A stretch of 64,000 nucleotides of DNA from JABCYV01 sp963696025 (GCA_963696025.1 CAVOII010000006.1:248001-312000), one strand, 5' to 3'. Shown: positions 34,298 through 43,063, counted from the stretch's first letter. The notes: generated by a model not told the origin, from the letters alone. Translations and numbers: made by a program.

Positions 34298-35074
34298 ATG
34301 GGCAATACAAAATCTGTCGCCATCATCACCGGCGCAAGTCAGGGTATAGGCCGAGCCACAGCCGTCCGGCTCGCTCGCGATTTCTCGGCCATTGTGCTGG
34401 CGGCAAGGGATAAGGACAATCTGGAAACAACTGCGACCGAGGTAAGGTCTCTTGGGGCTGAAGCGATGGGCTTTGCTCTCGACCTGCGTCAACCACAATC
34501 ACCGAAGAGCATCATCGAAGGAACCCTCGAACGCTTTGGCAGAATCGATGCGCTGCTCAACATCGCTGGCGCCGTGCCGCAAATCGATTTGTTCCAGATG
34601 ACCGACGCGCAGTGGGATGACGGCATGGCGCTCAAGCTGAACGGTGCGCGTCGCTTAACCATAGAAGCTTGGGACGCCTTGAAGGCCTCGAATGGATCTG
34701 TCGTGTTTATCTCCGGAAGCGCCGCGTTCGATCCCAAGCCTGGATATGCGGCCGTCGCGACCATCAACGCAGCCATTAACGCGCTCGCGAAGGCATTCGC
34801 AGAACAAGGAATCACAGATGGAGTCCAGGTCAACAGCGTATCCCCCGGAGCCGTGATGACCGGACGCCGGCGAGCCTTTTTTGAGAGTTGGGCGCCTGGG
34901 CACAATCTCACAGTAGAAGAAGCAATCAAGAAATTCTCGGAGCTAGCCGGCATTACCCGCTTGGGAAAGCCGGAAGAGATTGCCGATCTGATGGCTTACC
35001 TGGTATCCCCTGCAGCGAAGTGGATGACGGGCTGTTCTGTGCGTATGGACGGCGGCGAGATTAAGGGCATTTAG
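34298..35074 (+). CDS. SDR-family protein lacking the catalytic lysine
   Basis: 258 residues with a normal SDR cofactor site (TGASQGIGRATAVRLA), NIAGAV and Ser in FISGSAAF. The active-site block reads PGYAAVATINAAINAL: Tyr is present but Lys at +4 is Ala. The C-terminus (LGKPEEIADLMAYLVS..RMDGG) is classical. It may be a non-standard or inactive SDR, or one using another base. ATG 34298; between two Tat hydrolases. Confidence 0.85.
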   Translation: MGNTKSVAIITGASQGIGRATAVRLARDFSAIVLAARDKDNLETTATEVRSLGAEAMGFALDLRQPQSPKSIIEGTLERFGRIDALLNIAGAVPQIDLFQMTDAQWDDGMALKLNGARRLTIEAWDALKASNGSVVFISGSAAFDPKPGYAAVATINAAINALAKAFAEQGITDGVQVNSVSPGAVMTGRRRAFFESWAPGHNLTVEEAIKKFSELAGITRLGKPEEIADLMAYLVSPAAKWMTGCSVRMDGGEIKGI

Positions 35075-35085
35075 GAGGACAAGCA

Positions 35086-36069
35086 ATGGAGCGTCGCACT
35101 TTTCTTGGCGCTCTCACAGCGGCATCTTTCGGCGCAATGCTGGAGAACTCTTTCACCGACCCGGCACAAGCACAAACTGGGGTAAGTTTAGCTCGCCAAG
35201 ATTCTTTCGAGACTTCTCAAGTCGAAGTTTCAGGAAACACGATTTTCGTGCGCCGCTATGGAAATGGGCCGGCCATTCTCATGGTGCACGGTTTCCCGCG
35301 CACGAGCCTGATGTGGCGATTTCTTGCGCCGAAGCTCGCCGACAATCACACCGTGATCTGCGTAGATCTGCGTGCATACGGCCACAGTCGGATACCCGCT
35401 TCCGCAGACGATCACTTCCCTTATTCCAAGCGCGCGATGGCGAAGGAACTGGTGGAGGTGATGGATAAGGTCGGCTCCCCGACCTTTACGCTGATCGGCC
35501 ACGACCGCGGAGGACGCGTCAGCTACCGCATGGCCATGGATCATCCGAAGAACGTCGAGCGTCTCGCTGTCTTCGACGTGATTCCCATCCTTGAAGCTTG
35601 GAGCCGGTCCGATGCGCGCTTCGCGCAGACCTATTGGCCTTGGATTTTGCTGTCACAGAAGGAACCGCTCCCTGAGAGTTATCTGCTCGGTGCACCCGAG
35701 GCCGTCTTCCATAACCCCTTCGGGCAAGGTTCGTTCGGCCCAGAGATTCTCGACGAATACGTTTCAACTTATCGTGACCCGGCTCGTGTTCACGGAATCT
35801 GCGAGGAGTATCGAGCGGCAGCGACGATTGATGTCGAACACGATCGTGCGGACAAGGAAGCGCGCAGGCGAATCGAATGCCCCATGCTGCATCTATGGGC
35901 GGAGGGTGGTCCGCTCGACACTTTCTATGCGAAAGACGGCGGGCCGCTGGGCATCTGGCGGCAATGGGCTCCGGGCGTGCAAGGACAGGCGATGAAGGGC
36001 GGCCACTTCTTCCCGGAAGAGAATCCTGACGACACCGCAGTTCTCGTCAAGCAGTTCCTTTCTGCTTGA
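35086..36069 (+). CDS. Exported haloacetate-dehalogenase-like alpha/beta hydrolase (Tat signal)
   Basis: 327 residues. Tat signal MERRTFLGALTAASFGAML.. ends at AQAQ. The mature domain has HGFPRTSLMWRFL, the nucleophile GHDRGGRVSYRMAMDHP (Asp, as in fluoro/haloacetate dehalogenases, followed by the Arg that binds carboxylate), a cap with ..AQTYWPWILLSQ.., and GGHFFPEENP (His). The family hydrolyses haloacetates or epoxides. Starts 12 bases after the SDR stop with GGAGG before ATG 35086; certainly same operon. Periplasmic location is unusual for this branch. Confidence 0.85.
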   Translation: MERRTFLGALTAASFGAMLENSFTDPAQAQTGVSLARQDSFETSQVEVSGNTIFVRRYGNGPAILMVHGFPRTSLMWRFLAPKLADNHTVICVDLRAYGHSRIPASADDHFPYSKRAMAKELVEVMDKVGSPTFTLIGHDRGGRVSYRMAMDHPKNVERLAVFDVIPILEAWSRSDARFAQTYWPWILLSQKEPLPESYLLGAPEAVFHNPFGQGSFGPEILDEYVSTYRDPARVHGICEEYRAAATIDVEHDRADKEARRRIECPMLHLWAEGGPLDTFYAKDGGPLGIWRQWAPGVQGQAMKGGHFFPEENPDDTAVLVKQFLSA

Positions 36070-36100
36070 GGCCCGCATCGCGAAAAGAGAGGAAAATCAC

Positions 36101-36406
36101 ATGGTGGCATGGGATCGCGTGACCCGTCGTGATGTGTTGCGCGCGATAAACGAGTACGATCGGCTTGGCCCGGCACAGTTCTTCTCTGAGCATGGTTTCG
36201 CCCCCACTACGACCTATGAGTTGGTCTGGGATAAACGCCGTTACCCACCTAAGGCGGTCTTGGGCGTAGCGTATGAGTTCGCCACGGGGCAACAGTTTGG
36301 CTCTGGTGACTTCGAGGGTGGGAAGACCGGCGCCGTAAGAGTGCTCGGCGAACTAGGATTCGGCATCGAGAAAAAGTTCAAGAAACATAAGGAGATGAGG
36401 AAATGA
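36101..36406 (+). CDS. Stand-alone ScoMcrA-like N-terminal domain protein
   Basis: 101 residues, WDRVTRRDVLRAINEYDRLGPAQFFSEHGFAPTTTYELVWDKRRYPPKAVLGVAYEFATG. This matches the head domain found at the N-terminus of McrA-like HNH restriction enzymes and some other DNA-linked proteins, here without any nuclease domain. Its last four bases overlap the next gene (ATGA). Function alone is unknown. Confidence 0.65.
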   Translation: MVAWDRVTRRDVLRAINEYDRLGPAQFFSEHGFAPTTTYELVWDKRRYPPKAVLGVAYEFATGQQFGSGDFEGGKTGAVRVLGELGFGIEKKFKKHKEMRK

Positions 36407-36898
36407 AAAAGTGGAAACTTGTGATTCCTATCGCCGCAGTCGCGGCTTTTCTCGCTTGGTATGCATTCCGTCCCGAAAGGCTTGTGGTTAATCGGCGTGT
36501 CGATGAAGCCATGCCAGCCGCACAAGGTAGCTCGTCGCCGCAGCGTCTTGTCTCCGGACAGTTCTACAGCATCTTGCACCCAACCGCAGGTACCGCAACC
36601 ATCTACCGGATGAGATGCCAGTCGTCTTCTTCGCTTTACCGGCTTTAGCACATCAAACGGTCCTGATGTGCACGTCTACATGGTGGCCTCGGACGATGCA
36701 AAAGACAGCGCTAGCGTGCTGCGCGCGGGTTTCATCGACTTGGGGACCATCAAGGGGAATATGGGCGACCAAAACTATACCCTTAATCCCGATGTGGACT
36801 TGTCGAAATATCGCGCGGTTTCGGTGTGGTGCAAACGGTTCAGCGTCAATTTTGGCGCTGCTCGATTGATGCCCGATCAAGCGGTGTCGGAGAAGTAG
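36403..36898 (+). pseudogene. DM13-domain membrane-anchored protein, frameshifted
   Basis: MKKWKLVIPIAAVAAFLAWYAF.. is an N-terminal anchor, followed by LVSGQFYSILHPTAGTATIYR, the start of a DM13 domain. A frameshift near 36612-36616 breaks it; the other frame goes on DASRLLRFTGFSTSNGPDVH.. to ..KYRAVSVWCKRFSVNFGAARL, the rest of DM13 with its conserved Cys. Intact homologues are electron-transfer or scaffold-like extracytoplasmic proteins. Confidence 0.75.
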
Positions 36899-36965
36899 CA
36901 CATCGAAAAGATCTTTGACCGGGCTGGAGATTGAGCGTCCCTCTCGCTCCGAAAGGAAAAGTCGC

Positions 36966-37124
36966 ATGAAGACGATGGACTACGCCTCATCAGCCCAGTC
37001 AACTAAGAAGACGTCGATGGAAGATTGGGACCTAATGATTCTCGGTGGCGGCAGGGGTCAATCCCCGCGTGGACATTCTGGAGCGGATGCATCTAATTTC
37101 AGATGGTCGAGCCACCATTCATGA
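36966..37124 (+). CDS. Remnant with flavoprotein-like start
   Basis: 52 residues from ATG 36966 with a good AAGGA. MEDWDLMILGGGRG.. looks like the dinucleotide-binding start of an FAD oxidoreductase, but the following residues are not, so it is likely a fragment. Confidence 0.3.
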   Translation: MKTMDYASSAQSTKKTSMEDWDLMILGGGRGQSPRGHSGADASNFRWSSHHS

Positions 37125-37285
37125 CCGACGAATTAGTAGAGGTCTCAGGAAAGTCAGGCCCTCATGTTGCATGGAGATCCGGAACAAATGGGGAACTGGT
37201 CGTCGCGGCCCCGTCTGGAGGCCTTCCGTTCGAGGTGCCCTATCAAGATGTCAAGAGGTGGAAGCCCGCCGGCGATAAGTTCTGA
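37103..37285 (+). CDS. Small hypothetical protein
   Basis: 60 residues, ..MTDELVEVSGKSGPHVAWRSGTNGELVVAAPSGGLPFEVPYQDVKRWKPAGD. SH3-like strand pattern; no family recognised. A terminator hairpin follows. Confidence 0.35.
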   Translation: MVEPPFMTDELVEVSGKSGPHVAWRSGTNGELVVAAPSGGLPFEVPYQDVKRWKPAGDKF

Positions 37286-37304
37286 GAGCTCTGCCGAAAG
37301 AAAC

Positions 37305-37333
37305 CGGGCCGCCCGAGCCCCTTAGGCGGCCCG
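37305..37333. terminator. Hairpin terminator candidate
   Basis: Perfect 9-bp stem CGGGCCGCC / GGCGGCCCG with an 11-base loop, between the end of the plus-strand cluster and the recombinase scar. Confidence 0.5.
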
Positions 37334-37510
37334 ATGTCCGAAACAGGACGTGAGCAAAAAATACAGCGCCAGGCGGCTGCTGTTGGCATCTTCCTGCGCT
37401 TCTTCGGACTCGGCGTCCTTGCCTTTGAGGTAGGCTAACGTCACTTCCAGCGATTCGTGACCGAGGCGGATGCGAATCGTGTTCATTGACGCAATCTCGG
37501 CCAACTTCCG
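37322..37510 (-). pseudogene. Tyrosine recombinase C-terminal scar (right)
   Basis: About 60 residues: KLAEIASMNTIRIRLGHESLEVTLAYLKGKDAESEEAQEDANSSRLALY. It has the GH and Tyr of the active site and the same tail as the scar at 29714-29824. The rest of the recombinase is absent. Confidence 0.72.
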
Positions 37511-37582
37511 GTTGGCCGACAAACCAGGCAGAACTGCGAAGACTTGCCTCATTGGTAGACTCCACACTTTTTTCCTTTTGCC

Positions 37583-38470
37583 TCATAACTCCCTCTTGAT
37601 TTCCTGGAGGAGACTGAGGATGCGGTGAACCAGCGGGTCTACATTGCCATGCGACCATAGAGCAAACGTGTCCAACGGTCCGATAGAAAAACTTGGAGTT
37701 CGTAACACGACCCCATCAGGAATAAAGTCTTTCGCAGAAGATGGAAGGAACATATATCCCACGCGGGCCTTTGTAAGGTTGACCCCGGTCTGAAAATGCT
37801 CCGCCATTTGATATCTGTCCAGCGGCATGTGGTTCTTCAGAAAGGCCGCCGCGATCATTTGATGCAGACTTGGCAACAAATCTTTCGAGGGCATGATGAG
37901 GAGATCACCTTCAAGGTCTCTTAAGCCCACATGCTTCTTGCGGGCTGCCCTATGCCCTTTCGGGAGAGCCACAACAAGTCGCTCCCGAATCAGCAGCATG
38001 TTCTCGATTTGGTCGTGGGTACGGCTCAAATGACCAATGCAGACATCAAAGGCTCCCGAACGTAGTCCTGTGATTTGGGGGTTTTCGGACCCTTCTCTAA
38101 GCTCCACATTCACGAGAGGGAGAGTGCTTCTGATCTTCTCGAGCAGCCGGGGAAGAATTTGGAAGCTCGCCGTCGGAATGAACCCGAGCCGGATTGTTCC
38201 TACCTCACCGCTCTCTGCATGAAGTGCCGCTGCTGATGCCTGCTGAAGTCTCAGCAGGATTTCTCGTGCCGCAGACAAGAAGACTTCGCCCGCACGGGTG
38301 ATTTCAACTCGCCGCTTTGATCGCCGAAAAAGGGCAACACCGAGTTCATCTTCAAGTTGTTTGATTTGGACGCTTAGAGAAGGCTGCGAGACATGTAGCT
38401 GTTTGCCTGCCTGCCGAAAGCTCAAGGTTTCGGCGACCGCAACGAAGTATCGCACGTGTCTGAGTTCCAT
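37583..38470 (-). CDS. LysR-family regulator
   Basis: 295 residues. N-terminal winged HTH MELRHVRYFVAVAETLSFRQAGKQLHVSQPSLSVQIKQLEDELGVALFRR, then a LysR substrate-binding domain (TIRLGFIPTASFQILPRLLEKIRS..). Closest in style to CatR/BenM regulators of aromatic or acid catabolism. It diverges from the enoyl-CoA hydratase gene, and a LysR-type operator lies directly at its own start, so autoregulation and control of the hydratase/reductase pair are likely. Confidence 0.92.
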   Translation of the reverse strand: MELRHVRYFVAVAETLSFRQAGKQLHVSQPSLSVQIKQLEDELGVALFRRSKRRVEITRAGEVFLSAAREILLRLQQASAAALHAESGEVGTIRLGFIPTASFQILPRLLEKIRSTLPLVNVELREGSENPQITGLRSGAFDVCIGHLSRTHDQIENMLLIRERLVVALPKGHRAARKKHVGLRDLEGDLLIMPSKDLLPSLHQMIAAAFLKNHMPLDRYQMAEHFQTGVNLTKARVGYMFLPSSAKDFIPDGVVLRTPSFSIGPLDTFALWSHGNVDPLVHRILSLLQEIKREL

Positions 38471-38473
38471 GAC

Positions 38474-38492
38474 TGATAATCCCTACCTATCA
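38474..38492. promoter_or_regulatory. LysR-type operator (T-N11-A)
   Basis: TGATA-N9-TATCA, a perfect inverted repeat containing T-N11-A, begins four bases upstream of the regulator ATG in the divergent intergenic region. Confidence 0.55.
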
Positions 38493-38597
38493 AAGTGACA
38501 TAAACAAACTACCACGCCGTATCGCTGTGCAGGCTCATCTTTCAACGTGTAACGCCAATGAAAGTGGCGAGACAAAAGAAATCAGTAGGAGGAAATT

Positions 38598-39440
38598 ATG
38601 CCAACCGCACATCTTGATGTACCCGAACGGACTGAAATCGTGGAGAAGAAGAAAACAACCGTTCGCTTCGAACGCCAGGGGGCAATTGGACGCATCCTCC
38701 TCGCCAATCCTCCGTACAACCGCATCGGCCTCCAATTTTCGGAATGTCTTCGGCAGGCGGTTCATGACGCGAGCGAAAGCGACATCCGTGTTCTGGCGGT
38801 CCAGACCGAAGGACCCCACTTCAGCTTCGGCTCCGACCTGCGGGAGTGGACCGTTAACGACGTGAATTGGTTCCGCACCTTTGTCGCGGAAGTCAATCAA
38901 TCCTATCGCGCGATCGAAGCTTTGAAGGTACCGACCATCGCGGCCGTCCAGGGCGTCGCGTTTGGCGGCGGCTTCGAGCTTGCCCTCGCCTGTGATTTCA
39001 TCGTTGCGGCGGAGAACGCCGTCTTTCGCTGCGTAGAGGTGAATGCGGGAATGGTGCCGGCCGCAGGAGCGCTGCAGCGTCTGGCTGAGCGGGTCGGTCG
39101 AGGACGGGCGTCGCGCTTCGCGATGCTCGGAGAACCCATTTCCGCTCCAGTGGCTGGCCAACTTGGGATCGCGACACAGGTGGTCCCGGAGGCCGAACTT
39201 GCGCAGACAGTCGAAGCGATGGCACAGAAACTGGCGATCGGGCCTACAAAGTCCTACGCGGCGACCCGCAAACTGCTCAAGGCCTGGTCGTCTGGCGGTG
39301 TCCCGGCGGCCGACGCCGCGATGCTCGAAGTTGTCACGGAACTCTTCAGTACTGAGGATTGCACGCGCGGTTTCTTGAATAGGGCAGAGGCTATAGATCG
39401 CGGCGTTCAGCCTCCGGAAATGGTCTTCAACAACCGGTGA
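38598..39440 (+). CDS. Enoyl-CoA hydratase/isomerase-family protein
   Basis: 280 residues, crotonase fold. FSFGSDLREW forms the first oxyanion-hole strand and VQGVAFGGGFELALACDF the second. The position of the usual first catalytic Glu in the helix after the second motif reads CVEVNAGMVPAAGALQRLAERVG, with Glu retained in VEVN. AGGAGG lies 6 bases before ATG 38598. It is followed at 52 bases by the RutE-like reductase, suggesting one pathway; specific substrate unknown. Confidence 0.85.
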   Translation: MPTAHLDVPERTEIVEKKKTTVRFERQGAIGRILLANPPYNRIGLQFSECLRQAVHDASESDIRVLAVQTEGPHFSFGSDLREWTVNDVNWFRTFVAEVNQSYRAIEALKVPTIAAVQGVAFGGGFELALACDFIVAAENAVFRCVEVNAGMVPAAGALQRLAERVGRGRASRFAMLGEPISAPVAGQLGIATQVVPEAELAQTVEAMAQKLAIGPTKSYAATRKLLKAWSSGGVPAADAAMLEVVTELFSTEDCTRGFLNRAEAIDRGVQPPEMVFNNR

Positions 39441-39492
39441 AGCGCGGTGCACGTCAATCGGATTTTGTGAAACGAATGAATAGGAGGAAACC

Positions 39493-40146
39493 GTGACAAT
39501 GATGGAGAGGATCGAGAAAACGAGAGTGAGTGATGACGCACTTGATCTGGTGTTTCGGAAAGCCCGTACCTACAACGCATGGCTTCCCAAGCCAGTGCCC
39601 GAGGAGTTGCTACAGCAGCCCTACGACACACTGAAATGGGGCCCCACGAGCGCAAATATCAGCCCTGCGAGGTTCGTATTCATTCGTTCCAAGGCTGCAA
39701 AGGAGCGCCTCCGTCCGTCGCTCGCGCCGGGGAACGTAGAGAAGACGATGGCCGCTCCAGTCACAGTCATCATCGCCTATGATCTGAAGTTCTACGACAA
39801 GTTGCCCAGGCTGTTCCCACACTACCCCGCCATGCGCGACATGTTTGTGAACAACCCCCAGCTGATTCAGGAAACTGCGCTGCGGAACTCTACCTTGCAA
39901 GGAGCCTACATGATACTTGCGGCGCGGGCTCTGGGACTGGACTGCGGGCCGATGTCAGGCTTTGACAACGCAAAACTCGATGAGGAGTTCTTTGCGGCTG
40001 GCAAATGTGAGTCCTGCGAGCAGGAGTTTTTCCCTGAAGGACATGTGAAATCGAATTTTCTGTGCAATATCGGCTATGGCGACCCTGCGTCGCTCATGCC
40101 GCGGGGCCCTCGGCTCGACTTTAGCGAGGCATGCACCCTGCTGTGA
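39493..40146 (+). CDS. rutE: Malonic-semialdehyde-reductase-like nitroreductase (RutE family)
   Basis: 217 residues from GTG 39493 (GGAGG 6 bases before). FMN-nitroreductase fold with RutE hallmarks: ARTYNAWLPKPVPEELLQQPYDTLKWGPTSANISPARFVFIRS, NSTLQGAYMILAARALGLDCGPMSGFDN and FLCNIGYGD. RutE reduces malonic semialdehyde to 3-hydroxypropionate in uracil breakdown; no other rut genes are present, so here it may serve a different aldehyde or enal. Likely LysR-controlled with the crotonase. Confidence 0.82.
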   Translation: MTMMERIEKTRVSDDALDLVFRKARTYNAWLPKPVPEELLQQPYDTLKWGPTSANISPARFVFIRSKAAKERLRPSLAPGNVEKTMAAPVTVIIAYDLKFYDKLPRLFPHYPAMRDMFVNNPQLIQETALRNSTLQGAYMILAARALGLDCGPMSGFDNAKLDEEFFAAGKCESCEQEFFPEGHVKSNFLCNIGYGDPASLMPRGPRLDFSEACTLL

Positions 40147-40456
40147 TTGCCGTTTACTTGCGCTCGAACACGCAGCAACATAGCGACAGTAGCATCGGTG
40201 GTTCGCCCCATGAGTCTGATTGGGCGCTTTTCGATCATGCCTTCTTGGAAGGATGACGGGCAAACCGGGAGTTACGTTTGCACGTTTTCAGGCGGACTCC
40301 GACGACGCGAGCCATAAGTCGGCTTCGAGGAGATCGCCGTTGATCTCCTCCAAGCCCGTTTCTGGAATGACTTCCGGATGGCCGATTACTCGGGGGTTAT
40401 CGCGTTAAGGCATAGGCGACCGCCCAGTCCGGCTCTTGGGCTACAACCCGGATCAA
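40147..40456. other. Intergenic stretch with a 50-base palindromic repeat
   Basis: No gene. Holds the palindrome at 40316-40365 between convergent genes. Confidence 0.5.
40316..40365. repeat. 50-base palindromic repeat, copy 1
   Basis: Identical over 50 bases to 43393-43442. It folds as GGCTT-c-GAGGAGATC-gccgtt-GATCTCCTC-c-AAGCC, a long hairpin. The two copies are direct repeats flanking the phosphatase gene. Confidence 0.8.
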
Positions 40457-43063
40457 TTATGCAAGGGACCGCGCAATCACCAGTGTGATGTCATCCTGCT
40501 GTTCGCTTCCGCCGCTGAATTGCTGGACCGCCCCAACCAATGCTTGGAGAAGGGGTACTGCTGGAAGGTGAGAATGGCTCCCGAGGGTGTCGAGCAAACG
40601 AGACGCGCCAAATTCTTCCCCATCCGCGTTCTCGGCCTCGGTGATTCCATCGGTGTAGAGCACCAGCGTGTCACCTGCAGCAAGCTCCACTTCCGCAATC
40701 TCGCACTGCCAGACTTCAAACAATCCCACCACGGTGCAGGTGGAAGTCAGCCACTCCACCTTCGGCGTCTCGGAGACCCGATCCTGCAAGCTTCCGCTGG
40801 CGCGCAGCAGGAGCGGGGGAAGATGTCCACAATTCGCGTAACGGAGCTTGCGGCTTGAGTCGTCGTAATCCGCAAGAAATAAGGTAGCGTAACTGGCGTC
40901 ACCGCTATTCTCATAGAACAAGCGGTTGACTGAGGCGAGCAATCGGGGCAGGTCGTCGACCGCGAGGGCATATTGGCTGCGCAGATTGGCTTGGAGATTC
41001 GCCATCAGCAGGGCGCCAGACACTCCTTTACCAGCAATATCCGCCAGCACCATCGCCAAGCGGCCGGGGCAAAGCTCCAGAAAATCGTAGTAGTCTCCGC
41101 CCACTTTGCGAGCCTGGATGCAACCGCCCGTGTATTCGAGCGTTCTCATCGCGGGCAGCTTTTGCGGGAAAAGCCTGGCCTGCACCTGCCGGGCAATTTC
41201 CATTTCCTGAGCGAGGCGGCGATCGGCTTCCATTCGCTCCGCCATTTTTTCTGCGAGGGCTATGTTCTCCAAGGCGATTCCGGCTTGGGTCGCCACGGAA
41301 TCGAGCAGACGCTTGTCTTCGCCGGAATAAGGTTCCTCGGAAAGCCGCTGGCCAAGAACGAGCATGCCAATGAGATTGTTCTCACGGCTGAGGATCGGCA
41401 CCAGGCATTCCGGCGCGAGGGGCGTCAGCGCGGTTAACTCTTCGGCACTGGAGGGATCTGATGTGACCTCCCACGTTTTCCCACGGCGAGCGAGTTCGAG
41501 GAAAACGGGCGCGCTGGCCGAGAGCGTTTCGAGGGTCGCGGGGAACGTTCCGGAGATTGCGGCCAGCCGGCCGTTGCCCGATTCCAGGTAACACGCCAGG
41601 GTCTTCGGGTGCAGCGCTTCGCTCACGTGGCCCTCGATGAGCGTCGCCAGTTGGCGACGGTCGCTCACGGTGCGGGTTTTCTCAGCGAGGTCGTGCAGAA
41701 TGATACGAGAGTCATAAGCGCTGCGAAAGAAGGCCCGGTCGATACGCATGGTTCCCCGCTTCACCAGCGGCGCCGATGTCCAGACCAGGACAATCCCAAA
41801 TACTGCGCTCACAGCCATCCCGATATTTGTATCCGCACGGAGGAATCGCGAGAAGACATGGGTGAAGAGCGCGATGGCGGAAGCCGCAACGATGAACGTC
41901 AAAACGATAAAACCCCTCTGCACCAGAACGTACCGCGCGCTGCGTCGCAGCAGCACCGGAAGCTCCATCACGCGGTGCTTCACCACCGCATAAGCAAAGG
42001 AGAGGGGATAGAGGAACAACACCAGCACCAGCCCGGTATCGAGCCAGAAAGAGGGCCGAAATCCGGTGAAATCCACGGCGGCACGTACAAGCACGATTGG
42101 CAGGACGCCGACCAGGGTTCCCCACAAAATCACTCGTGATTTACGCCGCGCTTCTGGAGGGACGGCGGCCATGAATGAATTTTGCGCCAGCGAGATCATG
42201 CCGAGAGCAAGTAAGGCGTATTTCATGGCAGCTTCAATGAGATCGGAGTTGCGGCTGCCTACCAGGTGGGCGACCACTGCTGGAAAGCCTGGATCGCCTG
42301 TCCGCAAGCCGGGAATGACGGTACAGATTCCCAAGAGAAGCCCCGCCCACTTCAACCACGGGAAGCGCCGATCCAGAGGCGATTGCACCGGGAAAACTGC
42401 AAAGAAAAGATAGAAAAGGGGACACAGCATCCCGGCAAACACGGCACGAAAAACAAGGACGACTGCACTAAGTGCGGGAGGGATCCCGGAATTGTGAAAG
42501 CCAGGGGTGGCGACAAAGGCGCAGAAGAGCAATGCCAGAAGCCATGCATTTGGCTCTTCCAGCCTCAACAAGAGGACGGCGAATGCCACCAGAAGAAAAG
42601 GAATGGGGAATGATCCCGTGATTTGCTGCGCGGAGGATCTGGCCAGGCCCTCTGAAGCACTCGCCAGCGGGGCAGCTCGAAAAACGCCGTGTAGAACCAG
42701 CGGCTTGGGCTCACCGGCGCGCTGTACCGTTATTTCCACCACGTCGCCTGGCCGACCATGAAGATAGGCTTGGTCAGAACCAATGTCGGTCAACAACGCC
42801 CGCCCATTTACCCCAATAATGCGGTCGCCAACGCGCAGGCCGGCGCGCTCAGCAGGGCCCCCTTCCACCACATCTTCGACTGCCTGACAGTGCGTTTTCT
42901 CGTCATACTGAGGGTCATGTTGGTTATTGAAGCCGAGCTCCACCTTCGGACGCGCCCGACGAACCGTGTACATCCAGAGGGAACCGTAAGTGATCGCAGC
43001 CACGGCAAACAGGGTCGCCAATGTTGCCAGGAATGGTTTTCGGAACGACGCGCCCCCACTCAT
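40457..43063 (-). CDS. PDZ-7TM-GAF-SpoIIE PP2C-type phosphatase
   Basis: About 868 residues from ATG 43063 (MSGGASFRKPF..). Order: N-terminal TM (LATLATLFAVAAITYGSLW), PDZ domain (VVEGGPAERAGLRVGDRIIGVNGRAL), about eight TM helices (residues 150-400), a GAF domain (FLELARRGKTWEVTS..SRENNLIGMLVLGQRLS..), a coiled linker (MEADRRLAQEMEIARQVQARLFPQ) and a SpoIIE phosphatase (GGDYYDFLELCPGRLAMVLADIAGKGVSGALLMANLQ.., LYTDGITEAENADGEEFG). The linker-phosphatase unit is that of RsbU-like enzymes that dephosphorylate anti-anti-sigma factors. No partner genes are adjacent. Architecture is common in Acidobacteriota. Confidence 0.9.
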   Translation of the reverse strand: MSGGASFRKPFLATLATLFAVAAITYGSLWMYTVRRARPKVELGFNNQHDPQYDEKTHCQAVEDVVEGGPAERAGLRVGDRIIGVNGRALLTDIGSDQAYLHGRPGDVVEITVQRAGEPKPLVLHGVFRAAPLASASEGLARSSAQQITGSFPIPFLLVAFAVLLLRLEEPNAWLLALLFCAFVATPGFHNSGIPPALSAVVLVFRAVFAGMLCPLFYLFFAVFPVQSPLDRRFPWLKWAGLLLGICTVIPGLRTGDPGFPAVVAHLVGSRNSDLIEAAMKYALLALGMISLAQNSFMAAVPPEARRKSRVILWGTLVGVLPIVLVRAAVDFTGFRPSFWLDTGLVLVLFLYPLSFAYAVVKHRVMELPVLLRRSARYVLVQRGFIVLTFIVAASAIALFTHVFSRFLRADTNIGMAVSAVFGIVLVWTSAPLVKRGTMRIDRAFFRSAYDSRIILHDLAEKTRTVSDRRQLATLIEGHVSEALHPKTLACYLESGNGRLAAISGTFPATLETLSASAPVFLELARRGKTWEVTSDPSSAEELTALTPLAPECLVPILSRENNLIGMLVLGQRLSEEPYSGEDKRLLDSVATQAGIALENIALAEKMAERMEADRRLAQEMEIARQVQARLFPQKLPAMRTLEYTGGCIQARKVGGDYYDFLELCPGRLAMVLADIAGKGVSGALLMANLQANLRSQYALAVDDLPRLLASVNRLFYENSGDASYATLFLADYDDSSRKLRYANCGHLPPLLLRASGSLQDRVSETPKVEWLTSTCTVVGLFEVWQCEIAEVELAAGDTLVLYTDGITEAENADGEEFGASRLLDTLGSHSHLPAVPLLQALVGAVQQFSGGSEQQDDITLVIARSLA

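Noticed and set aside
38535..39452. 305-residue minus-strand frame opposite the crotonase gene
   Set aside because: Antisense shadow; composition and lack of start signal.
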